Below, piece after piece: positions 46,060-58,340 of a stretch of DNA of 64,000 nt. This stretch comes from Protonemura montana. Its lineage: Eukaryota > Arthropoda > Insecta > Plecoptera > Nemouridae. Location of the stretch: positions 14,253,708 through 14,317,707 of the forward strand of contig OX387609.1 in assembly GCA_947568835.1 (NCBI GenBank), given 5' to 3'. A program made the translations under genes and the position numbers. Below the pieces are notes generated by a model. It was not told where the DNA came from. It searched no databases and saw only the letters and a list, made by a program, of their open reading frames with translations. Numbering within the stretch: position 1 is the stretch's first letter; each line of letters opens with the position of its first letter.

Positions 46060-47432
46060 TAACGAACGGTTTGGCGTGTTGGAAACACCGGTCTTAGTGA
46101 GATCACCGAAGTTAAGCAACACTGCGCTGAGTCAGGTATTGGATGGGTGACCATCGTACACATGACCAGTTCTGTTCGGGAGAGAGGTTGGAGGGATGAA
46201 AGTTAAGCAACACTGCGCTGGGTCAGGTATTGGATAATAATAATAATAATAATAATAATAATGTATAATAATAATGTATTTTTATTCCAGAATGGTCAAA
46301 GTATAACATTGGAACGTCACATTACATAGATTGATGTCATATTACTAAAATCTCCTTTATAAAAATCGTTCAGTGAATAAAAACAGAATTGCATTAAAAA
46401 TTTCTTAAGTAATTTTACAAATTCTTTGTCCTCATATTTACACTTAACATAAAATGGCAGATGATTAAAAATGTTCACAGCTTTTGAGATAGGTCCACTA
46501 CAATACATTGTTGTCGTCAGGTCATACAAGGTGCTGTTATATCTTAAAACATAATTATGTTTATATCCATTTTTCAACTTTGTCTATGGATGACTATCCA
46601 ACTTGATGGGTGACCATCATACACATGACCAGTTCTGTTCGTGAAAGAGGTTGGAGGGATGAAAGTTAAGCAACACTGCGCTGAGTCAGGTATTGGATGG
46701 GTGACCATCATACACATGACCAGTTCTGTTCGTGAAAGAGGTTGGAGGGATGAAAGTTAAGCAACACTGCGCTGAGTCAGGTATTGGATGGGTGACCATC
46801 ATACACATGACCAGTTCTGTTCGTGAAAGAGGTTGGAGGGATGAAAGTTAAGCAACACTGCGCTGGGTCAGGTATTGGATGGGTGACCATCATACACATG
46901 ACCAGTTCTGTTCGTGAAAGAGGTTGGAGGGATGAAAGTTAAGCAACACTGCGCTGGGTCAGGTATTGGATGGGTGACCATCATACACATGACCAGTTCA
47001 GTTCGGGAGAGAGGTTGGAGGGATGAAAGTTAAGCAACACTGGGCTGGGTCAGGTATTGAATGGGTGACCATCACACACATGACCAGTTCTGTTCGGGAG
47101 AGAGGTTGGAGGGATGAAAGTTAGTACAGCAACTTCACTCGCCTTGCTTATCAACCTCTCGACAGCATGGATTTGTGGAGGAATCCTGTTGTTCGAGTTG
47201 TACCGTCCTTCGGAAGGGACGTTAAGCCGGTGGTCCTCTTGGTGCTCTTCAACAAGAGTAGGCTACGTGCCGGCACCTGGTTTCCCCTCCTCCCTTCTAG
47301 GCTTGGTTAGGTTCATCATCATCCTCATCATCATCCACTCATTCACCGACGCCATTCGATCAGTACCTCATGACCAGATGTCAAAACAGTGCGCCGTTAA
47401 ACCCCAATAATAAATCAATCAATTAATCAATG
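46060..47432 (+). mobile_element. 5S-rRNA-derived SINE, copy S4, interrupted by a LINE fragment
   Basis: The head (GGTTTGGCGTGTTGGAAACA, then the 5S-like region) lies at about 46066-46130. There are seven 91-bp cores (from about 46108; unit starts at 46195, 46658, 46749, 46840, 46931 and 47022). The second is split by the insertion at 46235-46602. The body starts at 47113 and the tail contains GGAAGGGACGTTAAGCCGGT. It ends with GCGCCGTTAAAC and an AATC-rich terminus near 47432. Confidence 0.88.
46235..46602 (-). mobile_element. 5'-truncated non-LTR retrotransposon 3' end (Jockey/CR1-like)
   Basis: A minus-strand frame (46317-46577) encodes a typical C-terminal tail of a LINE reverse-transcriptase polyprotein: IFNHLPFYVK, then KLLKKFLMQFCFYSLNDF. 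A short 3' UTR with GGAATAAAAATACATT follows, and then an (ATT)n tail that appears on the plus strand as (AAT)n at 46236-46262. The insertion breaks a GGTATTGGAT|GGGTGACC site in the SINE; only about 3 bp (GAT) are visibly duplicated. Confidence 0.75.
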
Positions 47433-48300
47433 GATTCACTCTCTGGGTTGCCATGGAGATTAACAATCCTAGTTTGGTCAGTTCTGACCGGTCCGGTTTA
47501 TAAACTGGGTTACAAAGTGGTTGCATTTTTATTCCGCATAAGTATAACGAGTTTCAATTGCTTATTTTAAAAATACTAATTTAGTTACCAAAACATTTTA
47601 AGGTAAAACGAAAATAAAATCACAAATAAGTGAACTTCAGTAACATTTTCCTGAACACGTTCCATGTTCAAAATCAGAACGAAAAGTCGGTGAAAATATT
47701 GGCGCTTCTTGTGAGTTTACACTTCATGCTAAAAATGAATGTGTTTGGTTTAAAAAATGAGACTTTCCCGAAGTGAAAATGCCAACTCAAATGCTTTCCT
47801 CTCAAAGTGAGAGTTAGTTTCCTCTTTGCTGGACTCGGACTTTCGTGGCTCCTGGACGCATTATGAAAGTCTGACAGGAGCAGGACGACGTCTTCGCATC
47901 CTTTCTTCTGCGCAGTTGAACTTAACGACAGTCCCGGTCGTAAGAAGTTGGGTCGTCTTGAATTCAACAAGAAAACATGGATCTTATCGGGGAAAGTCAC
48001 CAAGGAAAGTTGAGTTCTCCAAACTGGCGGAAAGAAATTCTTTGCTATTTCGGTTTTATGAGGCAATGGAAAATGTGTGATTTTTTCATTGAAAACATCT
48101 GCACGGTGATTTGTGCATCCACATTTTGTAGATTTTATGTTTTGGTTTGAAAGTAAAATGAAAAATCTTACCGAGTGGTTACAGAAATATTTATAAGCGA
48201 CAAAGATCGTGATCACTTTTAAGGGTTGTACCACCTTCATCTTCTTTTTCCGGGAGATCCAGGGAACAAAATTATATTTTTTATTCTTTGACTGGGGTAA
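47433..48300 (-). other. noncoding DNA with a 215-codon minus-strand frame
   Basis: The minus strand is open from the 26-bp array down to a stop at 47674. The non-repeat part (about 215 residues) is Lys/Ser/Phe-rich and matches no family I know. Because the frame is entered only through the repeat, I do not call a gene. Confidence 0.3.
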
Positions 48301-48302
48301 GA

Positions 48303-49098
48303 CCTGAGTAAGCTCCCACTCCAATAGACCTGAGTAAGCTCCCACTCCAATAGACCTGAGTAAGCTCCCACTCCAATAGACCTGAGTAAGCTCCCACTCC
48401 AATAGACCTGAGTAAGCTCCCACTCCAATAGACCTGAGTAAGCACCCACTCCAATAGACCTGAGTAAGCTCCCACTCCAATAGACCTGAGTAAGCTGCCA
48501 CTCCAATAGACCTGAGTAAGCTGCCACTCCAATAGACCTGAGTAAGCTCCCACTCCAATAGACCTGAGTAAGCTCCCACTCCAATAGACCTGAGTAAGCT
48601 CCCACTCCAATATACCTGAGTAGGCTCCCACTCCAATACACCTGAGTAAGCTCCCACTCCAATAGACCTGAGTAAGCTCCCACTCCAATAGACCTGAGTA
48701 AGCTGCCACTCCAATAGACCTGAGTAAGCTCCCACTCCAATAGACCTGAGTAAGCTCCCACTCCAATAGACCTGAGTAAGCTCCCACTCCAATAGACCTG
48801 AGTAAGCTCCCACTCCAATAGACCTGAGTAAGCTCCCACTCCAATAGACCTGAGTAAGCTCCCACTCCAATAGACCTGAGTAAGCTCCCACTCCAATAGA
48901 CCTGAGTAAGCTCCCACTCCAATAGACCTGAGTAAGCTGCCACTCCAATAGACCTGAGTAAGCTCCCACTCCAATAGACCTGAGTAAGCTCCCACTCCAA
49001 TAGACCTGAGTAAGCTCCCACTCCAATAGACCTGAGTAAGCTCCCACTCCAATAGACCTGAGTAAGCTCCCACTCCAATAGACCTGAGTAAGCTCCCG
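48303..49098 (-). repeat. 26-bp tandem array (about 30 copies)
   Basis: The unit CCTGAGTAAGCTCCCACTCC (plus AATAGA) repeats with rare variants (CTGCC, CACCC). All minus-strand frames are open and encode a 26-residue period. The protein-level repetition follows from the DNA. Confidence 0.94.
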
Positions 49099-49583
49099 AT
49101 ACAACAGCCATCTTAAGTTTCTATTTATCTTTAGAGAAATCATGAATTACTTGAAACTGAAAATAATACTGCTCACTTGATTGGTAGGGCACAGAACCGT
49201 CGTTATTGTTTCAACCAGCAGCTAACAGAAAAGGGTCAACATCTTTTTATAGCCAAGTAACTCCCAACGTGAATGCAAATAGACATTTTAATGTTTCTTT
49301 TATTAATCGTCGCAAGCTGTTGGTTAAAATGTACTTACAGTGAGTTTAATTCAGAAAACTCTGCTCATGAGAATAACAATTTTGTTGCCCGTAAAGTGCC
49401 CTAGTGACGAGGTCACGTGGGCACGCGGGTTCAGTTTCTAGTAAAGGAACATTGTGTGTTTCTTTATGGGACTTGTTTGATGTACATTCGTAGGCTGAAC
49501 CTTCAATGCTAGCCTAAAAGATCTTGAGGCTGACTCAGGTTTGTTAGCCTTCGACTTACAGAGATACAGAGATACAGGGATAC
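49099..49583. other. noncoding DNA
   Basis: Ends in a short GAGATACAG repeat (about 49558-49590). No gene was recognised. Confidence 0.4.
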
Positions 49584-49632
49584 AGAGATACAAAATGGCG
49601 TCCAGGTTGTCTGGACGCCATTTTGTATCTCT
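49584..49632. repeat. 22-bp perfect inverted repeat with 5-nt loop
   Basis: 49584-49605 is exactly complementary to 49611-49632 (core ATGGCGTCCAG / CTGGACGCCAT), with loop GTTGT. It would form a strong hairpin in DNA or RNA. Confidence 0.9.
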
Positions 49633-49743
49633 TTATTTTATACTGGGATCAATAGAAGCCAAGTTTTTTTTTTTAATTTCGATCAATTGAGGTATTTTAG
49701 GATGAAATCTGATTTAAATTGCAAACGCTTGCAATGCGCGGGG
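49633..49743. other. flank of copy T3
   Basis: Contains TTGCAAACGCTTGCAAT near 49719, which is shared with the flank of the T4 remnant near 6050. Confidence 0.4.
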
Positions 49744-49922
49744 TATTTTATTATTAACAACACTATAACCGTCTCAAAAATTGATGCCCAAACGTCTGAA
49801 AAAGCCAATGTCAAAATAACTCAATGGTTCAGAGCAACACCCACGATAGGTGGAGATCGGGGTTCGAGTCCGCATTTGGGCATCAATTTTTGAGACGGTT
49901 ATAATGTTGTTAATAATAAAAT
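49744..49922 (+). mobile_element. tRNA-like inverted-repeat element, copy T3 (best termini)
   Basis: Terminal inverted repeats of about 46 bp (left from TATTTTATTATTAACAAC, right ending at 49922) differ at very few positions and contain TCTCAAAAATTGATGCCCAA. Inside lies a tRNA-like segment with a box A-like TAACTCAATGG, a CACC-7nt-GGTG anticodon-arm-like hairpin and box B GGTTCGAGTCC (about 49859-49869). It is 179 bp long and encodes no protein. Confidence 0.75.
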
Positions 49923-50774
49923 AATTGAGGTATTTCTTATTTTACATTTCTCAATTAAAGCAAAATTTAAAATCAATCTAAGTTCAGTTCAAAAAAAGCA
50001 ATTCGGGAAATTCTACCTCACTTAATGATATAAATGCTAAGAAAATGTCGGAAAATGCGTCAGGAATTTTCCGTGCATTTGTCGTGCGTTCTAGAGTTCG
50101 AAGAGGAAAAGTCACGTGGGTGGAAAATGGTGCGGGGGGATGGGGGAGGAGGAGAGGCGCGATAAAAATTCTAGTGAAATTACTCTTCGCTTTCTTTTCT
50201 TTTTTACGAGAACATTAATTTGTCAACGCAACGTTTCAGCATTTTTATGGACTGCATTGTAGCTCCCGCTATAGCGACAGAGTATTATCCCCCCCCCCCC
50301 CCCTAGCACCCACCCCACCCTCCCCTGCCCACCCTACGCAGAGAGTCGCCGACGCGCGAATTCTTCGTCGTCGGTGAAATTATTCCGCTGAAATAATGGA
50401 CGCCGTTTAAGAATTGGAAATTTTTCTGCTGGAAAAAAAAAGCGAGCGAAGGAAAAAAAAAATAAAATGCACATGAATTGTGTTGTCCGTTTAATTTCGT
50501 TGCAGACGCATTCTCGCGGAAAGTTAATGTAATCATCAAGTATTTGCATTTTGAAAATTATCTTTTTTTTTCTATGTAAATTATGCTGTGGGTGCATCGC
50601 GGGGTTTGTTTAGATTGTTTGGTTCATGTTGACACAGAATGCAGTTTTGTGGGCTGATATTTTTCACGAGAGCTGTCGAAGATAATAATGTTAAACAACA
50701 TGATATTGGTGATAGCAAAAGTACCACCCAATACTGGAAGATTCTCCATTTAATTCTAGTTTTTCCTATCATGG
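49923..50774. other. noncoding DNA
   Basis: A poly-C tract lies at about 50289-50304, followed by a C-rich stretch. The minus-strand frames at 50303-50597 are compositional. Confidence 0.4.
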
Positions 50775-51068
50775 TCCAAATTATAGTTCAACATATTGGT
50801 AAAACCAATATCTTATGACCTAAAGTCAGGTTTTGCCAAAATATTCAACTATAAGTTGGATCTCTAGCTCACAGAAACATCTGAATTTCACTGCATGTGA
50901 TTGGAAGTCGTCATGGCAACAGTTTCAACAAAATGTTCAACTATAAGTTGGATCTCTAGCTCACAGAAACATCTGAATTTCACTGCATGTGATTGGAAGT
51001 CGTCATGGCAATAGTTTTCAACAAACACTTCAACTAGAAGGCGAGATTTTGGTAAAACTGGACCTAAG
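50775..51068 (-). repeat. dispersed repeat Q, two inverted copies with TIR-like ends
   Basis: Two tandem 92-bp units (ATAAGTTGGATCTCTAGCTC and GTGATTGGAAGTCGTCATGG) are the reverse complement of those at 24000-24290. The outer ends are related inverted sequences (GTCAGGTTTTGCCAAAAT on the left, ATTTTGGTAAAACTGGACC on the right), which suggests a MITE. Confidence 0.75.
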
Positions 51069-51585
51069 TAGTTTTGAGTAGAGGTATCAAAACAATGACC
51101 AAGACTTTTCACAAGACCTTGTCTTATTTTTAACAAAAGTTACTAGAATTTTCTGCGCTTTCGTCTGTCTCACCAAACGTGAACTTAAAGACTTCCTCGC
51201 CCAGACTTAAGCACTTGCTGGTCATAACCACAAGAAGGACGTAAAACTGACCAAGATGCACCCTATTCAAAGCACTTATTGAAAAACAGTCGGAAGGGAA
51301 ATGCATTTCCACAGAAATAACCACATTCGAAAGTATCCAATCGGAACAGGAGTAGAAAAATCCCCTCTGTTTTTCATCATCGCCACATTTCCACCTTCTC
51401 GCAGCCGATATCGGTTTCCTCTCAAGGGGGTGGTCGTCGTAACTGCTTGACCACGGCGCCGACTTCAAGGGTCCACCCATCCCACCACGCGATAAAAGCG
51501 TCGGGTAGAATTGAGGTCTATCTCTCTCACCATCTTGGATCCGAGATACGGAGCCAGCTTCCAACAAACCTTCAAGACTTATCAC
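51069..51585 (-). other. unrecognised minus-strand frame of 151 codons
   Basis: An ATG-started frame runs from 51585 to 51130. It has mixed composition and contains a donor-like ATG|GTGAGA near 51533. No domain was recognised. It could be an exon, a frame-shifted retroelement fragment or chance. Confidence 0.25.
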
Positions 51586-53696
51586 TTATGGATGCTGATG
51601 ATTTCTTTCGATGACCGTGCGTCCGATGGTGCCCCTCGGGTATCAGCTCGAGGAAAACATCATAGACTTTTCTCTGCCCTTTTCTTTTGAAGGGAAATAG
51701 TTTTATGTATGATTTTTACAGTTTTTTATTCGAGTTTTCTGTGTCGCGAGCGTGGCTAATATTCTGGTTTTACCTACAAAATGGGCTTCAAAGTTGGTCA
51801 TACAAATTTAAGTATTGTCTTAAATTTGGCATAATTGTCGTCCATTTTTCATGCAGTGCACATTTAAGTCTCCCCAATTTGATAATTCTTAGAAACATTC
51901 TCTCTGTCTTTAAAGTGACGGTTTACTTTATAGAATTTTCTTTCCAATTGCTCTGTAAGGTTCAGTTGTCATCCTTTAAAAAAGAGATTATCAATTTTGC
52001 TAAACGAATTCTGATCCATAAACCATTACCGGTCGACCAACTGACTGAGAGACTTCCCACATTTTGAATAAACTCTCGCTAACTTTCCTGACAACACTTC
52101 ACTGTAAACTGCTTCAAATTCAAATCGTCCCCCAACTCACGAAAGATCACCGCAAACCGTCAACCAACTCATCAGATATTCGTCTCGCCTTAATCCACTG
52201 ATTAGCATCTGACCTCGTCGTTAACTCTCACCCGACCAACTCTTAGCTAGCGGTCCAAGTTCGACGCCCGTCTCATTCTTGCGGTCTAGTGCGAGCCTCC
52301 CCCGACGTTACGTTGGTAGGTTAGTTCTCTTCTGGGATTGTATAATTAAGTGGCTTCTGCAGTGAAGACCCAGCCAAAGGATAATATTATACGTTACATT
52401 ATAACCTTATTATACGGCGAGCCTTGCGTTTGCGGTGGTCTCGGAGTTGGCGACCGCCATCTTGGTCTAAGAGCTGCCAACTTGACGGTTGGGAAGTTTT
52501 CTTGAGGCTGGGAAGTCGGTTTGAAACTAAGATGCTACTTTTTGGAGATTCGAAAGCTATTTAGAGACCAGGGAAGATGACGAAAACGCGTATGACCTTG
52601 AACACACTCGTTTTTTAAATGCGAAGTTGATTAAGAATCGAAAATGCAATACAAATCTCGACTGTTGTTTTAGATTCCTGACTATGATTGGGGCATTTTA
52701 TACTAAAATGTCTTTTTTAGCTACATTTCCACCTGTTTTTACCGAAAATTTCATTCTATATCTGACGGTAACTAAGCTCAAAACGAAACAAAAATTGCCT
52801 GACAATCGTTGGAAACCGCTTAAGTTACCCATCGACTTACAATTATATTTCCTTAAATCTCACTTCAAGTCCCTTTTCCATTATCTTGCTACTAATTGAC
52901 ATCAATATCATTGAATAAACATGATTTCTGATCTGAATACCCGACCCATTCCTACCACACACACCCACCGCAAACTCCAGTATTCCAGAAACCTATACCC
53001 CAAAACACGCGGCACTTTCCCCGTTCATTCCCGAACTCTATTCCAACTCGAAGCGGTCTGGAGGAAAAGCAAGGCACATTTTTATATCACCACATTTAAC
53101 CTGACTTGGGCCTTATGACTTATCATTGCTACAGAGCTCCGGAGCGAGATCCACCTCGAATCCCATTGCTATCATCCCCTACATCCATGATTCAACAGTT
53201 TGCTGTCTCCCTTCCACCCCTGGTAACGCAGATAAGTCTGTCTCACTCCGTCTTATAGCCGACATAGGCCATACCTCATTCGAAACGATCCTTGGATATC
53301 TTGATGATAATTTAATTCCATTAGGTTTAATGGCGGCATCTTTTCTTGCAATGCTCTACGCTGTGTTTTTGATACAGACTCACGAAATGCGCAGGGACTT
53401 TTATATCAAGATATTGCTGTGTTTTCGAATATATATTTTTTTATTTCTTGAGACTTTTGCTATGGAACTACTTTGTTCGCTGTAGGTGGATCTTTATGAT
53501 TACATTATTTTTCCTTTTTTTTGGCTTTTCTTTACTGGTTTTCTGTATTTAGGTTTTATTAAGTTTTCTTTCTTTGTTGCGTTTTTTTAGAAGTGTTTTT
53601 TTGCTGAGTTATATATCACTGGCTTTGAGAGATTGAAAACAATTTTTCTGTTTCCAGTTTTTTTGGCGACGTTCCCTCAGATATTTCTTTGTCCTT
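51586..53696. other. noncoding DNA with a GC-richer patch
   Basis: The stretch 52240-52480 is richer in CpG and contains GACCGCCATCTTGG (YY1-like) near 52454. The frames at 51687-52067 and 53126-53485 are AT-driven and unrecognised. Confidence 0.4.
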
Positions 53697-53966
53697 ATTT
53701 CTTGCACTACATTCACTGATTCAGAGCTAGCTTCTGAATACTGCGTTTTATAATCTCAACTTTATTTCTTGCGCTACATTCACTGATTCAGAGCTAGTTT
53801 CTGTTTACTGCGTTTTATAATCTCAACCTTATTTCTTGCACTACATTCACTGATTCAGAATTAGCTTCTGAATACTGCGTTTTATAATCTCAACTTTATT
53901 TCTTGCACTACATTCACTGATTCAGAGCTAGCTTCTGAATACTGCGTTTTATAATCTCAACTTTAT
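53697..53966 (+). repeat. 67-bp tandem repeat (4 copies)
   Basis: CTTGC(A/G)CTACATTCACTGA recurs at 53701, 53768, 53835 and 53902. It is unrelated in sequence to the 68-bp satellite despite the similar length. Confidence 0.93.
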
Positions 53967-54295
53967 TATGCGATGCATTTTCATCTCCAAATAAAAACTG
54001 TTTCCTCGAGGAAATAAAAGACAGAACCTTTTTTGGACCAACTTCCACAGATTTAAAAAAAATTCAAGTGTTAACTCCGTATTATTTTTCGAAAAAAAAA
54101 TCGGCAACCACAAGTCAATTAACATTCCAATGCGGTTAATGTACAGACTTTTAAAGTTACTAAAATATTTAAAAAGGTAATTCAGGATATTATCAATTGT
54201 CAGTATCTTAATTAGAGTAGTTGTCCCAAATGGGTTTGCAAGTCCAATTTGAGTCCATATTACTTCGGAAATTGCCTTACACTCAGTAAAGATGA
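53967..54295. other. noncoding DNA
   Basis: No gene or element was recognised. Confidence 0.4.
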
Positions 54296-54975
54296 CCATT
54301 GGCTTAATGTCCCTTCCGAAGGACGGTACAACGCGAACAACAGGATTCCTCCACAAATCCATGCTGTCGAGAAGTTGATAAGCAAGGCGAGTGAAGTTGC
54401 TGTACCAACTTGCATCCCTCCAACCTCTCTCCCGAACAGAACCGGTCATGTGTATAATGGTCACCCATCCAATACCTGACCCAGCGCAGTGTTGCTTAAC
54501 TTTCATCCCTCCAACCTCTCTCCCAAACAGAACTGGTCACGTGTATGATGGCCACCCATCCAATACCTGACCCAGTGCAGTGCTGCTTAACTATCATCCC
54601 TCCAACCTCTCTCCCGAACAGAACTGGTCATGTGTATGATGGCCACCCATCCAATACCTGACCCAGTGCAGTGTTGCTCAACTTTCATCCCTCTAGCCTC
54701 TCTCCCAAACAGAACTGGTCATGTGTATGATGGCCACCCATCCAATACCTGACTCAGCGCAGTGTTGCTAAACTTTCATCCCTCCAACCTCTCTCCCGAA
54801 CAGAACCGGTCATGTGTATAATGGTCACCCATCCAATACCTGACCCAGTGCAGTGTTGCTTAACTATCATCCCTCCAACCTCTCTCCCGAACAGAACTGG
54901 TCATGTGTATGATGGTCACCCATCCAATACCTGAACCAGCGCAGTGTTGCTTAATTTCGGTGATCGCACAAAAAC
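54296..54975 (-). mobile_element. 5S-rRNA-derived SINE, copy S5 (3' truncated)
   Basis: Read on the minus strand, the tail is cut at GGGACATTAAGCC (about 54300). The body and six 5S-type cores follow at about 91-bp spacing (repeated CATCCCTCCAACCTCTCTCC at 54413, 54504 and onward). A head remnant (GATCACCGAAGTTAAG-like) ends near 54975. Confidence 0.85.
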
Positions 54976-56239
54976 GGGTTACTCATCCAGTATTAAGTTC
55001 GTACATTGCTTTTTTCAACAATCTCAACATTTCGAGCTACCACTTGCTTTCTTAACCTCCCAACAGCACCGTATTGCAGATCATCCGAGGCACTCTAACG
55101 CCCCAACCTCGTCCTAACCTCGTCCCATCTCATCCTAGCACCGGGTAATTTATTCCCCACTCTGGATTCGTCTAATACACAAAACGCAAAACACAATATT
55201 GCTATCGCTAGCGATCACGTCTGCAGTTTTCTACGCTCCATTAAATCTCTTACACGGCAACGGGAAAGCCTCGCGTTTTCCACGGGCTTTGCCGCGGTTT
55301 TTCCGCGGAAAACTTGAAGGAATTGAAAGAAATCTCAGTCGCAACATGGATTTGCATAATGTATTCATTCAGGGCTGCATGATATTAGTGCTTGCTGGGT
55401 TTAGGAAGGGGACATGTTTTAAATGTATTGACACGTGGTCCATGCTCTGTTGCAATATGGCTTACAAATATTAACAAATCTTACAAATCAATCAATCAAA
55501 GTATTTAATTAATCTCAGAAATCACTTTTATCGATACATTGTTTATCCCTATGCACGGAGCTTTGGGAAGCGACATGTGCTCTGAACGGGTAAACATATT
55601 ATTGCATTTTTGATATGTTCTTCAATTTTTTAAGAGAACTTACTTCTGTTTAATTATTAATTACTAACTTTTTACAAATTTTTCTTAACGCATTTTCCTT
55701 AACCTACTCTTGGTAAGCAACAGTGATCTCAGTTTTCTTTGTTTTCGCTCGTGAATCGATCAAAAAATCATCGTTTTAACGTCATCCGTGTCAAATAACT
55801 TCAAGACATGCGACAAGCGATAAAACAAAAGGCTTCACTTGACGTAAACCAAATCATAAAACACAAACACAATCCATTGACAGCGATCGATGTCTTCCGA
55901 GAAGACGACGCCTAGCGTCGCGACGCCCCTGCATTGAAATCACCCCCCTTCTCCCCCCCCCCCATCTTCCTCATTCCAAAGAGCCCCGCAAAAAAAAAAA
56001 AAGCGGCGCGCGCTGTCGCAACCCCCGAGATCCCACCTTCTTACGCAGACTGTTCCTCCATACATTTAAACATTATCGTTTTTATTTGAAATTCAGATTC
56101 GCGCCGAAGCCCGGACATATTTCATATGCACGCAGAATATTCGGGCTTTTTTTTTTCAATTCCTTCTTTCTTTTTTAAATGAATGTATAAATGAATATGT
56201 TTTGTTACGCTCGACTTCTTACCCACCCCTTTTCTGCCC
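54976..56239. other. noncoding DNA
   Basis: AT-rich, becoming GC-rich with poly-C and poly-A runs near 55935-56010. No gene was recognised. Confidence 0.4.
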
Positions 56240-56373
56240 CCGCTCTTCGGCAGGTCGGCTTCCCCCCCTGGCGTCGCGACTTCGGCGACGCGGTGACGTC
56301 ACGGATGGACGCCGCCAATCGGAGGCGTCGGCGTCGAATCTACGTTTGCTGGTCGAAATATCGAGGATGACAC
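56240..56373 (+). promoter_or_regulatory. CpG-rich promoter-like patch with possible first exon
   Basis: A CpG-dense stretch holds a perfect CRE palindrome TGACGTCA (56294-56301) and a CCAAT box (56315-56319). About 50 bases later an ATG (56367) is followed within the same codon run by a strong donor (ATGACAC|GTAAGT, 56374). This fits a promoter, short 5' UTR and mini first coding exon. No second exon was located. Confidence 0.33.
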
Positions 56374-58340
56374 GTAAGTTTTTTTGTGATGATTTTTTAG
56401 CTTTTTGGAATCGTCGTTGCTGAACCCAACTTTGGCAAGAAATTGCTCAAAATGGCACAAATTTGACTTCTACCGTGCGTTGGGGTTTCAAGGGTCTAGA
56501 ATTTTCTTGCAGCAAACTATAATTGACAACTCTTTCTCAAAAAATTCCTTCCAATCCAAATATCAGAGAAGGATTTTTGCTCTAAATGCAAAAAAAAAAC
56601 CGTTCACACCGTACCAAAAAAAGGGAGCTTGGCAAATGTTCTGCTAATCTTTCCGGTAACAAGACGATTTTTTAACAGCCTGTTTCGCCAAGTATTTCCC
56701 ACCGAAGTAACACGTTTTAATTTCCTTGCAAACTGCAAGCTCCAAAAATCTCATCTTGCAGATTTTTAAAGCAATTAAGTTATCATACCGCTACCGTCTT
56801 GTGGATTCTGTCCTTTTCTTCCCCCGTACCGTCGTCTTCTATCATAAAAGTAATCCCCTCGCTCGCGCTCACTTCCTCACCTCGCTTCCCGGCAGCCCCA
56901 GGAAGGATAAGACCAATCTGCTTTACATTTAATGAAACTTGTATGAACTACGGGATACAGAATGGGCTCCCCTTTTTCCAATTCAAGATCAGAATTCTTC
57001 ACTTGTTTCCCGGAGACGTTCTGCTGCTCAGAAAAGTACGACTTTCTTATGTTTTCCTTTGAGTTACGAACCAAATGGATCAGAATATTTTGTTTTTAAA
57101 TTGGAAAATATCCTTTGTTTTTCCTGGCATTCAGGCGAAACCAATAAAACCTGTTCCTGAAGAAACTTTAAGTAGTTTTTTAGCTGACAAAAAACTGCTA
57201 AGTGGCTTTATTTTTCAAACTAAAGCCACGTGGGAAATCCGGGAGGCCATTAGAGTTCAATATGCAAATGACTTCTAAATTTGTATCACAAGTTAAAACA
57301 TAAGCTAAAAAAATCCCAATTAAAAAGCTCACTTCAAAGCAGTTTGATTCCAATTTTCAAATGAATGATTAAAAAACTGGAAAGCTTCGCTTCCAACGAA
57401 CGCTAAAATCAAATCTCTGACCTCATTCCCGAACCAAATTTTCAAAAAACCATTTCTTTTAGGCACAACGATCGGGCGATTCCGCCCACTTTCGCTAGCG
57501 CTCGTAACGTCTTATGGTACCCCCTCCCCCCCCCCCCCCCCCTACGTCCTTGTCCCGGGGTCCCTCGATCGCCCAGCAGGGACCGCGTGCTATTCCAGAC
57601 TTAGTTTAGTTTGCAAATGAATACAGCGATTGCAGCAAATTATAATATCAATGTACCTCGTCCTCTCTCGCTCTGTGGCACGCGATCGAAGCATGCAACC
57701 TTCTCTCTCTGTCACTTGGCTGCGAACCAAATCCTCAGTCCACCCGCGACTTTGAAGCTACCAGAAAACTATACTACCTTCGACAAAAAAATGACATCTT
57801 GGTTCTGGTCACTTCGGTAACCACTGATAGTCTTTCAACAGAGCAATCAAAGCCACTTTGGTATTGTCTTACTCTTAAGACGGTAAACCATAACGCAAGA
57901 ACCATTCCAGCAGGTCAAAAAAACATACTAACCAGTGACCTGCACCTGGAACAGACCTAAATTTTCGGTCCCAAATCGGCATGAAGACATAACTATCTGA
58001 AGACGTTCCCTAATTCCCATTGAAATCTGATTAAAACCGCTTGGTAACCACTCCAATCTGCATATCCAGACCCGATAAATCGATTCCCACCAGGTTCTAG
58101 CCGGTACCCGCAAGCCAGCACCTCTACAGCACGGCGCCATCAGCATAACGTTCGCGAACAGACTGTACCTCGAGACTGTTTGAAACTCAAATGTTTATGT
58201 ATGGCATCATCATCATATATATCTATATATATACGGGTTTATGGTAAAATCGGGTGGGAGCCCCATACCGAATGGCCATATTAAGTTGATAATTAGCAGG
58301 GACTTGCAGATGAGCCATTGCTACGATGACGGAATAAAAA
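56374..58340. other. noncoding DNA
   Basis: Could be an intron if the first exon upstream is real. A poly-C tract lies at about 57526-57542. The short frames are unrecognised. Confidence 0.35.

Noticed and set aside
53697-53966. A seventh array of the 68-bp satellite
   Set aside because: The unit is 67 bp and its sequence (CATTCACTGATTCAGAGC...) is unrelated.
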